A DNA stretch of 64,000 bases from Isoetes taiwanensis. Taxonomy: Eukaryota > Streptophyta > Lycopodiopsida > Isoetales > Isoetaceae. Below are positions 34,435 through 45,959 of the stretch, piece after piece. The stretch's first letter is position 1. Every line of letters begins with the position of its first letter. The stretch spans positions 8,700,105 through 8,764,104 of the forward strand of contig JAJEKV010000051.1 in the NCBI GenBank assembly GCA_021234155.1, given 5' to 3'. The position numbers and the translations under genes were made by a program. The notes beneath the pieces are model-generated. The model was not told the DNA's origin, did no database searches, and saw nothing but the letters and a program-made list of their open reading frames with translations.

Positions 34435-34691
34435 TACTTGGGGAAGTTGAGGCACATTGTAGTAGTGTGGCCTCATTCCTGACAATGATAGCATTGAGCT
34501 TTAACCGGATCAAAAGTTTGTCGTGAAGACTGGCCACGCTGCTGCGACATTTATTGAGGTGTTGTTTGTACTTGAAAGACCATTTTCTGACAGAAGGGTG
34601 GGGTTAGCACGCATACATTCTTTCGTGGTATCATTGCACATATTCTAACGTTAGCAATGAGGAGGGCCATTAGTAAAATTACATTCGTTAG
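34435..34691 (-). pseudogene. Ty3 host gag fragment with zinc knuckle
   Basis: The minus frame reads DPVKAQCYHCQE, stop, then GHTTTMCLNFPK: a CX2CX4HX4C retroviral-type knuckle with a stop codon (TGA) inside it. It is bounded by the target sites of two insertions. Confidence 0.75.
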
Positions 34692-34696
34692 CCAGA

Positions 34697-37213
34697 TGTA
34701 ACGATCCTAGGCCCTAAGACTGCAGCATTGGTACTGCAGATAAAGCATATATCTAATAGATTGGGATATATGCATGGCATATATCCACATAAGCAAATCC
34801 ACATAAGCAAAACTATAAAAAGGAAAATTTATAGAAGAGGGCTTTTGGTGGTACGTGAGGAGTTTTTGCAATAGAGGAGCTCCAGAAAGGATTTGAGTTG
34901 CAGAGGAGTCGGAGGAGGCTATCTGGAGGCAAGAGCTTGCGTAGACGGCATCAAATCTTCCTTTCCAGGTGGGGTTTTATGCTGATTTTATGGATCATAT
35001 GGTTGTTGTTAAGAGAAAAAGTGTTCATGCTTTGGGATAAGGATTGGGTGCTTATAAACTGCTGTGAACACCGGATTCAGAGATAGCTTGTTAAGGCCTT
35101 GTTAATAAGATGGTACATGATCTTATGAAGGAGCTGAATTAATGCATATGGGTCATCTGTAAGCAACTCAGGAGGCACCGAAATTGCTTCTTAGCAATCA
35201 GATCTGAGAGGGCGGAGGCAAATTTGAAGGAGCTAAGTCTTCTAGCAGGAGTTTAAAAAACCGGTTCAGCTTTGAGGTAGCAACAATCCAACTCCGAGAC
35301 TCCGGAAAATGGGCTGCAATAGCATCCAAAGGGGCCGAAATTGAAGTTACAGGGCTGGTTGGTATGAATCAAGGGTCGTTATGGCTGTTCTGCAGTGCTT
35401 GAAGAGATCCTCCAGCGACCCAACTGCCCCAAAACGCTTCAAAATCAGCTAAATCAGGTCGATTTGGGCCTGGAGCAGATCGATTTGGTTGTGGGTCATA
35501 GCTAGATGGTGAATCGATGCCAAAACCAGAGCCACAGAGGCCGAACATGTCTATCTTGGTTTGCTTATTTGCTGTTTTTCTGCTTCCTGTCATTCTATTG
35601 GGTTTTGGTTCTTATTTGTTGTTTATATTTAGAATTGCCAATTTGTTGCTTTGAGCACAATTGCTAGCAAGCTAAAAGAAATTAGAAAGCTAGGTAACCA
35701 TAGATGGGATTGTGATGCACCTTGGTTTAAGGAAGAAGTAACCAATAGAGGAAGTTCCAGCATGAAGGCAACGACGGAATAATAACAAATTGTAAGAAAT
35801 TCTATTAATGGTTGCATTTAACTAAGATATTATGTAATTTAAATCTAGTAAATCAAAGGTATCTAAGATAATTATACGGGCTTGCTCCTGGAGATGGGGC
35901 TTGCCTGGGAGCTGCTGGACGGAAGTTTCAGGCAGTTGCGGTCAGGGGACCCCATAGATTTTTAAGCAGGAAAAGCGTAAGTTGGAGGCGCCAGTTTGAA
36001 TGCGCAATTAATTCATTAGCTATGAAGTGGAATTTTAAATATTAAAACCTTGAAACCATACCTAAGGGAACTTAAGTAAATAATATGGTGAAGCGAGTCC
36101 TGCATCGGCCTTACAGGTGGTTTGAGCACGCTACATCAACATTTGAGTTGTCATTATGGTTTTCATCACCGATCTAGCTACCTCGGCATGGTTAGGTTGT
36201 ATGGGCAACCTCGACAAGGGCTAAGAGTGTGATCTAGGCACATTTATAGTAAATTCTCTAATGAACACACATGTTATGGTCTTTGAATTGTTCCACTGTT
36301 GTTCTTGATATTATGTATGTACTTGGAACCTCCGGGGTCGGACTTCTAGGTTCGGTGGCCTGGGTAGTTCCGGCATTCTCATGTCATCTGTGTTCTTTGT
36401 ATCTATGCTCTGTGACACCGGGCGTGGCCTCCTCACGGGCGTAGCTTCCTGGGTGAGGTTGTCGTCAACTCTTGTGAACTCCATGGTAAGAGGTCCTCCA
36501 AAACCCGGGCGGGGGGCGGGAAGGGTATCTTGCCCCACCCACCAACTCCAAACCGGGCTCGGAATGTGAGCTGGCGGGCATTTCTCTCGCTAACGGGGCC
36601 TGCATGTAGGTCGGCCGAGCTTCCCATTGTCCCTCGAGCTTTGTTATGTTGTTTTGGTACTTTGGCTTTGTGTTCTTTGCTCTGGACTCTTATGATATTT
36701 CTTTTGTTGTCATTGTCTAGCACTGCACCATAGTCTCTTGTATATTTGGAATTGTTCATGTGTATGTTATCCAAGATGTCAGAGTGTTCCTATGTAATGC
36801 TTGATAGCGACTACAGGATCCCCACTTAGTCACGAGGACTAACCCCCCAAAGAGTGCATGTGCGGTGAACCCTTAAGGTGGCGCCAAGTTGATGGTGGCA
36901 ATGTGGCCTGAATCGTGCTTGAATTCTAGAGCTAGCGGTTTGTTGATTTGCTTTCGGTGTTGTTGTACATGGATATTGATAACACATTGTAAATATTTGA
37001 GCTATTGATTTGCTCAGTTAGAACTTGGAATATAAAAGCTTATGAATATGTTGAATGCCTGAACCAGGATTGCTTGTTGAGCCTAAACTGTGGATTTAAT
37101 TTGCAAAGGAAGATTTAATTCTTCACCTAAATTCACCGCGTGCATAAATCTAGTTGTAAGTCGGACAAGATCCCGAAGTTGCCGGAGGGTCAACTTCGGC
37201 GAGCTCGTCTACA
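34697..37213 (+). repeat. 5' LTR of 6.53-kb element (2517 bp)
   Basis: Nearly identical to the 3' LTR over its first ~1180 bp. Differences cluster at about 35885-35940, 36440-36930 and 37130-37213. The end reads CTCGTCTACA instead of CTCGTCACA. Confidence 0.9.
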
Positions 37214-37215
37214 AT

Positions 37216-37227
37216 TGGTATCAGAGC
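37216..37227 (+). other. Primer-binding site, tRNA-Met type
   Basis: TGGTATCAGAGC three bases after the 5' LTR end, an exact match to the common plant retrotransposon primer site. Confidence 0.9.
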
Positions 37228-37313
37228 GTGTTGGATATTAGTGGGAGTTGAGACATGCTCTGGAAGTGGGTTGTTAATGTTTCCATTGTCTATGTGCAGA
37301 CTAGTAAGAGATC

Positions 37314-38210
37314 ATGGATGCTGGTGGTGCTAGTAGTGCAGGGGGAGACGGAGCCGATGGAGCTCCGGATGTAACTAGTATCCCGCAAGCTATTCGAAAA
37401 AGCCTTGCGGCCAGAGTGCATCGCAGCAGTAAGAGTGAGGCCGAAAAGCCATTGATAAGGTGTTAAAGGACACCAAAAGAGAAGTGTTCACAGTGAGAAC
37501 ACAACAGGGGATGATGCTTGATGCCCGGCTCCGTGGGGTAGAATTTTATTTTGATCGATCAAAGCACGTGATTCTCGTGAAGGCTTTGCTTGCTCGTGCA
37601 ATGTTAGGAGGCTTTGCAAGAGTTTGGTGGGAGACATGCCCGATTGATCCGGGAAGACTCCAAAGACAAAGCTACATGGGCTGATTTTAAGATCGCTTTT
37701 GAGGGTCATTTCACACCTCCGGGGTATAAGGTTGAGAAGATGAACGAGTTCTTCGATTGTGTACTGAGGCAGACACGATGCGCATTACAATGAGAGGTTT
37801 AGAAGATTGCAGCCTCATTGTCCTGCTATGGACAAAGTCAAGTTGTGTTCTAGATTTGTGAAGGGCCTTCATGTGGATATCAAGAGTACGATGTCAGGAG
37901 TTGCTTATAAGGACCTTGAGGAGGTTGTTCGGATTGCCAAAAGCCGAGAGACAGATTTGGCCGAGAAAGCTGCATTAGAAACCCAAAGAAAGAGACAGCA
38001 CCTTCCTCTTGGCGGTTGAGAGCCTCGTATGGTCAAGACGATCATTTAGAGGGGAACCATCTGCTAGTCCATCTGTGGAGGTTCAGAGCAACAATATGAG
38101 GAACCGGGCAAGTAGTAGCCAGATTGAAGGTAGTAAGTTACCCCCACGGCTCACTGACGAGGAAAGGCAAATGGTTAGCTTTGAAGAGGGCGCGTTGTTT
38201 CCGTTGTAGG
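37314..38210 (+). pseudogene. Degraded Ty3-type gag
   Basis: An ATG at 37314 opens MDAGGASSAGGDGADGAPDV, then the frame breaks near 37465. Later blocks resemble gag: LLARAMLGGFARVWWETCP, TWADFKIAFEGHFTPPGYK and DKVKLCSRFVKGLHVDIKS followed by YKDLEEVVRIAKSRETDLAE. At least three frame changes (near 37465, 37660, 37790) abolish a full protein. No zinc knuckle or pol is visible after 38020. Confidence 0.75.
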
Positions 38211-38704
38211 GCAACAGCCACACAAGAAACAATTGCCCAAGATTTGGCAATATTGAGGGACGTGGCTCCTCAATGCCCATGGATTCACAACAAACTAGAT
38301 AGAAGTGCCATGGGACCGAAACGATCCAATCGATATCCAAATGCCGGGTAGAGGCAGAGGCCGGGAGAACCTCGATCCGAATCAAAGGGAGCGTCGGCTG
38401 AGGAAAGATGGGGTACGATGATAGAATCATTGAGCCAAGGCGGTAAAGTGGAGAAGCTAGAGTCTGCCAGATGATGGATCTTCCGCAACACCAAATGGTT
38501 GTGTATGCGCCGGCTCCACGTGATGGAGCTCAAGGAGCTTCTGTAGTGCAGATTCCAGGTAAGGTTCAGGATGGTTTTGCTTTTGTTTCATTGTTGTAGC
38601 AGTCTGTGTATCTTGCTTTCGATTGCTAGTGCAAATTGTCAATAAGCATGACAGCTCCTAGGATCGACCCATGAGGACATGGGTTGAATTTTAGAAGGGG
38701 AGAT

Positions 38705-41226
38705 TGTAACGATCCTAGGCCCTAAGACTGCAGCATTGGTACTGCAGATAAAGCATATATCTAATAGATTGGGATATATGCATGGCATATATCCACATAA
38801 GCAAATCCACATAAGCAAAACTATAAAAAGGAAAATTTATAGAAGAGGGCTTTTGGTGGTACGTGAGGAGTTTTTGCAATAGAGGAGCTCCAGAAAGGAT
38901 TTGAGTTGCAGAGGAGTCGGAGGAGGCTATCTGGAGGCAAGAGCTTGCGTAGACGGCATCAAATCTTCCTTTCCAGGTGGGGTTTTATGCTGATTTTATG
39001 GATCATATGGTTGTTGTTAAGAGAAAAAGTGTTCATGCTTTGGGATAAGGATTGGGTGCTTATAAACTGCTGTGAACACCGGATTCAGAGATAGCTTGTT
39101 AAGGCCTTGTTAATAAGATGGTACATGATCTTATGAAGGAGCTGAATTAATGCATATGGGTCATCTGTAAGCAACTCAGGAGGCACCGAAATTGCTTCTT
39201 AGCAATCAGATCTGAGAGGGCGGAGGCAAATTTGAAGGAGCTAAGTCTTCTAGCAGGAGTTTAAAAACCGGTTCAGCTTTGAGGTAGCAACAATCCAACT
39301 CCGAGACTCCGGAAAATGGGCTGCAATAGCATCCAAAGGGGCCGAAATTGAAGTTACAGGGCTGGTTGGTATGAATCAAGGGTCGTTATGGCTGTTCTGC
39401 AGTGCTTGAAGAGATCCTCCAGCGACCCAACTGCCCCAAAACGCTTCAAAATCAGCTAAATCAGGTCGATTTGGGCCTGGAGCAGATCGATTTGGTTGTG
39501 GGTCATAGCTAGATGGTGAATCGATGCCAAAACCAGAGCCACAGAGGCCGAACATGTCTATCTTGGTTTGCTTATTTGCTGTTTTTCTGCTTCCTGTCAT
39601 TCTATTGGGTTTTGGTTCTTATTTGTTGTTTATATTTAGAATTGCCAATTTGTTGCTTTGAGCACAATTGCTAGCAAGCTAAAAGAAATTAGAAAGCTAG
39701 GTAACCATAGATGGGATTGTGATGCACCTTGGTTTAAGGAAGAAGTAACCAATAGAGGAAGTTCCAGCATGAAGGCAACGACGGAATAATAACAAATTGT
39801 AAGAAATTCTATTAATGGTTGCATTTAACTAAGATATTATGTAATTTAAATCTAGTAAATCAAAGGTATCTAAGATAATTATACGGGCTTGCTCCGGAGA
39901 TGGGGCTTGCACAGGAGCTGCTGGACGGAAGTTTCAGGCAGTTCTTGGTCGTCAGGGGACCCCATAGATTTTTAAGCAGGAAAAGCGTAAGTTGGAGGCG
40001 CCAGTTTGAATGCGCAATTAATTCATTAGCTATGAAGTGGAATTTTAAATATTAAAACCTTGAAACCATACCTAAGGGAACTTAAGTAAATAATATGGTG
40101 AAGCGAGTCCTGCATCGGCCTTACAGGTGGTTTGAGCACGCTACATCAACATTTGAGTTGTCATTATGGTTTTCATCACCGATCTAGCTACCTCGGCATG
40201 GTTAGGTTGTATGGGCAACCTCGACAAGGGCTAAGAGTGTGATCTAGGCACATTTATAGTAAATTCTCTAATGAACACACATGTTATGGTCTTTGAATTG
40301 TTCCACTGTTGTTCTTGATATTATGTATGTACTTGGAACCTCCGGGGTCGGACTTCTAGGTTCGGTGGCCTGGGTAGTTCCGGCATTCTCATGTCATCTG
40401 TGTTCTTTGTATCTATGCTCTGTGACACCGGGCGTGGCCTCCTCACGGGCGTAGCTTCCCGGTGAGGTTGTACGTCAACTCTTGTGAACTCCATGGTAAG
40501 AGGTCCTCCAAAGGGGCGGGGCTGGGAAGGGTATCTTGCCTCTGAGGTTCACCCCCACCAACTCATGAATCCAGGCTCGGAATGTGAGCCGGCGGGCATT
40601 TCTCTCGCTATGTGGGCCGCATGTAGGGTGGGCCGAGCTTCCCATTGTCCCGGAGCTTTGTTATGTTGTTTTGGTACTTTGGCTTTGTGTTCTTTGCTCG
40701 GACTCTTATGATATTTCTTTTGTTGTCATTGTCTAGCAATCGCACCATAGTCTCTTGTATATTTGGAATTGTTCATGTGTATGTTATCCAAGATGTCGAG
40801 TGTTCCTATGTACGCCTTGATGCAGCTACGGGATCCCCACTTAGTCACGAGGACTAACCCGGTGAGTGCATGTGCGGTGAACCCGCAAGGTGGCGGCCAA
40901 GTTGATGGTGGCAATGTGGTAGAATCGCGGCTTGAATTCTAGAGCTAGCGGGTTTACGTTGATTTGCTTTCGGTGTTGTTGTACATGGATATTGATAACA
41001 CATTGTAAATATTTGAGCTATTGATTTGCTCAGTTAGAACTTGGAATATAAAAGCTTATGAATATGTTGAATGCCTGAACCAGGATTGCTTGTTGAGCCT
41101 AAACTGTGGATTTAATTTGCAAAGGAAGATTTAATTCTTCACCTAAATTCACCTGTGCATAAATCTAGTTGTAAGTCAGACAAGATCCCGAGTTGCCCGG
41201 AGGGTCAACTCGGCAGGCTCGTCACA
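38705..41226 (+). repeat. 3' LTR of 6.53-kb element (2522 bp)
   Basis: TGTAACGATCCTAGG start, CTCGTCACA end, followed at once by the CCAGA duplication. The U5 hairpin is at 41188-41213. Confidence 0.9.
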
Positions 41227-41231
41227 CCAGA

Positions 41232-42523
41232 TGACCCTAATACTTACAAAGATGACACCAATTTGATTGCGATATTGGGGCTGAGGAGTCACGGAGTTGT
41301 GAGCGATAGTCGTGGACAGCATGAAGGGAAGATCCGTGAGGGGAACAACTCTAGAAGAAACATTGACATAGTGATTGACTAATTCAATAGTCTGAGTCAA
41401 GGACTTAGGTCAGTCATAAGACGAATTGTTGGAGGCAAGTCTTGGAGAAATCATAGTAAGATTTAACTCTGCGTGGGAGATTCTTTGAATTTACCCACAA
41501 GAATCAGCGAACGGTCAGCAAAATCCCTAGCAGACTCTGTGGCCTGTTGTTGAAGTTCATTAAGCTATTTCAGGAGTTGTTGATCATCATCCAAGGATCC
41601 ATGATGAGCAAGAAAAGATGCTTTCATGTGAGTCCAAACTTTGCTTCAGTAACTTTTATTTGCCATGAGCCATTGATGAAGAGCACCATGCAGCGTGGTG
41701 GAGAAAATGTGAAACTTGGCCTGTGGTTACGAATGATCATTTAGGACTGTGAGTGCTTCAAACTCCTCCATATGGGTTTGTGCACTTTGATCTATGATCG
41801 ATTTGCCTTTTGTGTTTTCAAAGATCAGATACTGGAGTTTTAGATTTAAGCCTGAAGAAAAAACAGAAGAGGCAGCAGGAGGAGAAGCATACTGAGGTGG
41901 CGACATGGGGATTTGAGAATGCCAGATAGCATGAGAAGTAGGAGGGCCTCCCGTGACTGTTGTAGGGGGCATCATTGAAAGCCCTGGAGGTGCTATGTTG
42001 GTGTCAGTCTCATTATCCGAGGGGGGTGGAACAGGGCCTTCCTCGTGATCGAGCGTGAGGTCACCAATATTATAGACATTAATTGGTGGTTGAAAAGAGG
42101 GTGATGATGGGAATTCATTGACATGGGTAGGGCCGAAAGAGACCTGAGGATAGGCCATGCCATGGGTGAAATGGGTTGAGAGGGAACAGGGGTTGGCATG
42201 GGAGGAATGTGAACATAAGTGTTGCTGGGAGTCTGAAAGTATGGGGGAGTTTGATGAACGGGGGTTTGACTAGGCGAATGTGGTTGAGAGCGATTTCGAC
42301 AATGCATGGGTGAGCCTGGACATGGGGAAGTCCAAGGGGTGGGTGGGGCTGAATGAGCACGGGAGCGTGGGCGACCACCTTCAATATCGTAATCTCCATA
42401 GTAAGAATCACGTACAACATCACATCGTTGCTGACAGGCTAGCCATGCAGTGGTTTGGCTGAGGAGCTCTTCTTGAGTGAAAATCTGAAAAGACATTGGA
42501 GGAAAAAAACTAGGACCTGACAA
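41232..42523 (-). pseudogene. Ty3 host gag, N-terminal and core part
   Basis: The minus strand begins near 42523 (or at the internal Met at 42496, MSFQIFTQEELLSQTTAWLA). It runs through a long Pro-rich N-terminal region (41993-42523), changes frame, and continues as MAYPQVSFGPTHVNEF to SAQTHMEEFEALTVLNDHS (41727-42158). Below 41727 the core is still readable in broken frames (AKFHIFSTTLHGA, LNELQQQATESARDFADR). The knuckle lies beyond the 6.53-kb insertion at 34435-34691. Frame breaks make it inactive. Confidence 0.75.
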
Positions 42524-42532
42524 TCGGCGACA
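42514..42532 (-). other. Degenerate primer-binding site of the Ty3 host
   Basis: On the minus strand TGTCGCCGATTGTCAGG resembles the TGGCGCCGTTGCCGGG primer type, with substitutions and one extra base. Confidence 0.5.
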
Positions 42533-42533
42533 G

Positions 42534-43200
42534 TGTTTGAGGTCCAGATTCGGGAGAGCTTGAGGGAAGATCCTCTATGAGAACCTTTTTTCTCAACAAA
42601 CAACTCCTCAACAGGAAAAGAAATCACGCGCGGTCTTTTAAATACAAGAGGGACAAGAGACTAGAAACAGAAGAAGGAAATAAGATGCAGATGGAAGTAA
42701 AAATCTTGAATGATCACTGAGAATACATGAAAGCTCCAAAAGAAGGTAAGACAACAAATAAATATCTGAACTTGTCCAAATAACTAAGTCTAAATTCCTG
42801 ATATATATAGTACAATGGCATCTGGCCCAAAATAGAAAGAGTCTGCCGTTTCTTGATCTTCGGTTACCTAATCCCGTGATCTCTGCCATGATCTGTGGAA
42901 CTATTATTGCCGTATTTGTGGCATTGAAGACAGATGGGCTATGGATTCCCTACATCGTGGACTCTCTTGGCCTCCTCTTCTTAGTTGGCGTGGCCTTGGC
43001 TCCTGACGTAGATGCTTGGGTTTTGTCTTTAGGCTCTTTGGTATACCTTAGAAATAGTTCTGTGTTTTTGGGCATGGGACTAACAATCCACAAAAGTATA
43101 CATAAGTTACGCAAGGAAAGAGCCAATTTTAGGTAAGGAAGGCATTTGATCATGGATTTTTCATTTTCTAAGCTATAAAAAATAGCATGAGGGAAATTAT
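42534..43200 (-). repeat. Candidate 5' LTR of the Ty3 host
   Basis: It begins TGTTTGAGG (plus strand) right beside the primer site, so the minus-strand LTR would end in CA. A TATATATA box on the minus strand near 42803 fits an internal promoter. The outer boundary is not defined because the partner LTR is lost. Confidence 0.45.
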
Positions 43201-43249
43201 AAATAATGCGATCAAGAAATCTATCTTAAACCACAACAAGAGAATGGGC

Positions 43250-43610
43250 ATTCAGCGACGTGGGGTTGCGACGTCTAGGTCATACGACATCACATTTAAT
43301 ATGACCAGGTCATGTCAACGTCGCGAGTATCGACGTCACATCGCGTATACTTCGCATGGGACCTAAACTGCGACGTCTAACGTGACACATGCGACGTCTG
43401 CTACCACGACGCTATAACTCGGCCGTGTCTATCATGCCAGCTGGCCTGTCGACAATGTCATGTCGCAGAAGACGTGACACCGCAATACCGAATATGCCAT
43501 ATGTCAGTACTTTGGGGCAATGTGGCACCAACAGGTGCAAGATATGGTCAATGACCGTTGACTCGAAGTCATTATAACAAAATACGTCGCATGTGATATA
43601 TACGCAAAAC
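43250..43610. repeat. GACGTC/GTCGCA-rich block
   Basis: Dense GACGTC, CGACGTC and GTCGCATG motifs. A shared segment ATAACAAAATACGTCGCATG (about 43573) recurs as ATAACAAAATATGTCGCATG near 45980, suggesting both blocks belong to one mobile unit. Confidence 0.55.
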
Positions 43611-43691
43611 TAAATTCTAAATTTTTGTCAGCTGGCTTCCTAAGTTATCAACATACAGGACAATTTTCCGAATTTCCGGACAAGGTGAAGA

Positions 43692-44160
43692 TCAAAGAGT
43701 TAGCATTATAACGGTCTGGATAGTCTGTTGTTGAGCAGTCGAGTTGACACCCTTCCCCAAGTCAAACAAAACTAGGACCTTGCATGACCGCCTCACCAGA
43801 GGGGAGAGTCCAGACCCTAGGATCTGAGCCCCAAAATAGTTCCCGAAGCAGCATCTCCTTGCAGCTGGCGATAGCCATATGCTAGTGACCATCCTCCGGG
43901 AACTCGGTTCCCCTATCTGAGTGTTGGATCCTCCTTCAAGGACCCTACTTCGAGCAGGTCTAAAAAAATCCAAGATCGGTCTAGGAGAACTTACGAAACC
44001 GCGAAGCGTCCTGCAGGCGACCCTGTAGAAACCAAAGTGTTTTATCGTTCGAGCACTGTAGACGCTCTGGATTGGCGATTCGACTTTTCCAAATCATCCG
44101 AATGATGAAATTACCCTAGAAAGCAAGTTATACGACCAGTTTTCCAAAAAAAAGGAACAC
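43692..44160. other. Moderately GC-rich segment of unknown origin
   Basis: A 93-codon minus-strand frame (43692-43973) begins MDFFRPARSRVLEGGSNTQI. Composition differs from the AT-rich flanks. It could be an organelle-derived or transposon-internal segment; I cannot identify it. Confidence 0.3.
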
Positions 44161-44339
44161 TTATGCTCTACACGATAATATTCAGCATCCACCTCCTTTG
44201 CCAATTGACTATGGGTGTGCTAGACATGAGCTATTTTGGCGCTTCTTGGAGAAAGGCTGGTCTTAAAAAGAAGGTTCATCTCCATCAAACTTTTATGTAC
44301 TTCCAATCGTTGTAGTCAAAGCGAAAAACAAGTTGCAAA

Positions 44340-44665
44340 CATGCCACTTAGGTTCAAGCATTGCCCCTTGGCTCAATTATGTGTCACTTAGGGTTGAACA
44401 TGCTACTAGGGTCGAATATGCCCTAGGGTCAAACATACTATAGGCTCAAACATGCGAGCAGGCTCAAACATTATATTTGGCACAAACATGCCACCAGCTC
44501 AAGCATTGTCACTAGGATAGAACATGCCCTAGGCTCAAATATGCCACCTACTCAAGCATTGCCCCTAGGGTTGAGCATGCCCTAGGCTCAAACATGCTAC
44601 ACAGGTTCAAACATGCCACCTAGGCTCAAACATGATACGTGGCTCAAACATGCCAGCTACAATAA
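44340..44665 (+). repeat. Minisatellite, ~20-bp unit GGCTCAAACATGCCACCTA
   Basis: About fifteen variants of GGCTCAAACATGCCACCTAG or CCTAGGGTCAAACATGCC in tandem with drifting spacing. The same unit in the same orientation recurs at 45505-45825. Confidence 0.8.
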
Positions 44666-44774
44666 ACTGGCATACCATAAATGATGACAGCGTCCGTTGT
44701 CGGCTGTTAACAGAAAATTACATATACATCAGAGCTTGCGCCCAACATTTTTTTTTCTTTATTTGCGTTCTGTT

Positions 44775-44817
44775 GGGGAGGGAGGGAGGGAGGGAGGGAG
44801 GGAGGGGGGGGGGGGGA
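44775..44817 (+). repeat. GGGA repeat / G-run, potential G-quadruplex
   Basis: Seven consecutive GGGA units followed by a run of G. It falls inside the putative intron of the SNF2 remnant on the opposite strand. Confidence 0.85.
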
Positions 44818-44822
44818 GGCAC

Positions 44823-45440
44823 TTACCAAGTTAATGCCGAGTCCTCCAGCCCTAGTGGAAATTAAGAAGATGAACGTGGAACTATCAGGATGGTTAAAAT
44901 CCTGGATCAATTTTTGCCTTTTTGGAGCCTTAAATCCTCTGTGCCCCCTTCAAACATGCACCAGTAGCCATGACTATCTTGTCTTTCTGCACAGCGGTGG
45001 TTTATCACTATGTCTGCTATGCATTTCACACCATGCTCGTGAAAGGCCTGAATAACAAGCTTCAATTTCACTTCATCTCCATCTCAGATCATACAATCTT
45101 CTGGGCAGGTAACCTAGAAATCACATTCAAAACCTTCAATCCACTTCTAGAAGTGAAACCTAAGTTTAGAATGAACGTTCAATGTATAAAAGTGTTAATC
45201 ATTCAAACGAGAATCCAGAAATTGAACCTCAAATCAAAACACTTCACGGAATAAAAATTAGGAAAAGCAAAGCTGGAAATGAAATGCAGGCAAACATGTC
45301 CTGCCATCTAGGGAATCAAACCTGAAGAATGAATAAGTGAGAAAATATAAAAAGTCCTCTATAATATCAAGCATCTTTGTCATTTGCAAGAACAAAAAGA
45401 CTCGGTGTCCACCATCTTTTAGTCGTGGAAGCAACTGCAA
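44823..45440 (-). pseudogene. SNF2-family helicase gene fragment
   Basis: Two exon-like minus-strand pieces match the helicase C domain of SNF2 ATPases. The first (about 45434-45310) follows a CTTGCAG acceptor and reads LLPRLKDGGHRVFLF and QMTKMLDIIEDF (motif IV region), then FDSLDGRTC. The second (about 44915-44827) reads [19 protein letters not shown], then RAGGLGINL (motif V), and ends at a GTAAGT donor. Intact family members are nucleosome remodellers. The ATP-binding half and the flanking exons are missing, frames are interrupted between the two pieces, and minisatellites flank both sides. The exon-intron structure points to capture from genomic DNA rather than retroposition. Confidence 0.75.
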
Positions 45441-45504
45441 GATCGAGACAGAAACGTGAGTAAAGATGGGAACATCAAGAATTGTGTTAAAAATAATATT
45501 GCGT

Positions 45505-45825
45505 CATTTGGTTCGAACATGCCCTAGGCTCGCACATGCCCTAGGGTCAAACATGCCCTAAGCTCAAACTTGCCACATAGGCTCAAACATGCGACCATGC
45601 TCAAATATAACACGTGACAGAAACATGCCACCAGCTCAAGCATTGCCTTTAAGATCGAACATGCCCTAGGCTCAAACATACCACATAGGTGTAAGCATTG
45701 TCCCTAGGCTCAAACATGCCACATAACATGCCACCTAGATGCCACATAGGCTCAAACATGTCACTCAGACTCAAACATGACACGTGGCTCAAACATGGCA
45801 CCCCAGGCTCAAACATCTCGCTTAC
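45505..45825 (+). repeat. Minisatellite, second block of the GGCTCAAACATGCC unit
   Basis: Same unit and orientation as 44340-44665. The two blocks bracket the SNF2 remnant. Confidence 0.8.
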
Positions 45826-45959
45826 ATTCGTAAGTAGTAGCAATAGAATATTGGCTAAATTCAGAACGTGATTTTGACTGCATAATGGATCAGGAATATC
45901 CAAATTAGCTTAGGGACAAACTTTTATGACCATCAGATTAAAAAAGGCACCCAAAAATT

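Larger units (their letters stand above)
34697..41226 (+). mobile_element. 6.53-kb LTR retrotransposon with 2.5-kb LTRs, target duplication CCAGA
   Basis: LTRs at 34697-37213 and 38705-41226 begin TGTAACGATCCTAGG. The 5-bp duplication CCAGA is exact (34692-34696 and 41227-41231). The internal region is only 1491 bp: a perfect TGGTATCAGAGC primer site, a degraded gag and a polypurine tract (AGAAGGGGAGAT). It belongs to the same clade as the 11-23 kb array: both share the LTR start, the CTCGTCACA end, the U5 hairpin and the hairpin before the polypurine tract. Non-autonomous. Confidence 0.92.
23046..43200 (-). mobile_element. Old Ty3/gypsy retrotransposon, split by four nested insertions
   Basis: Read on the minus strand from ~43.2 kb down to 23.05 kb, the host pieces are: candidate 5' LTR (42534-~43200), degenerate primer site (42514-42532), gag (42523-41232), gag with zinc knuckle (34691-34435), gag C-terminal part (31523-31156), continuation (27877-27713), then RT, RNase H and integrase (25540-23046). 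Removing each insertion with one copy of its target duplication rejoins the host; at the 27878-31150 insertion the minus frame reads through as FAPDLDHLMPHVMSKVRQS. Frame breaks throughout make it inactive. The 3' LTR is missing where the LTR array abuts. Confidence 0.85.

Noticed and set aside
42876-43136. 86-codon plus-strand membrane-like frame
   Set aside because: It lies within the candidate minus-strand Ty3 LTR and has no support beyond hydrophobicity.
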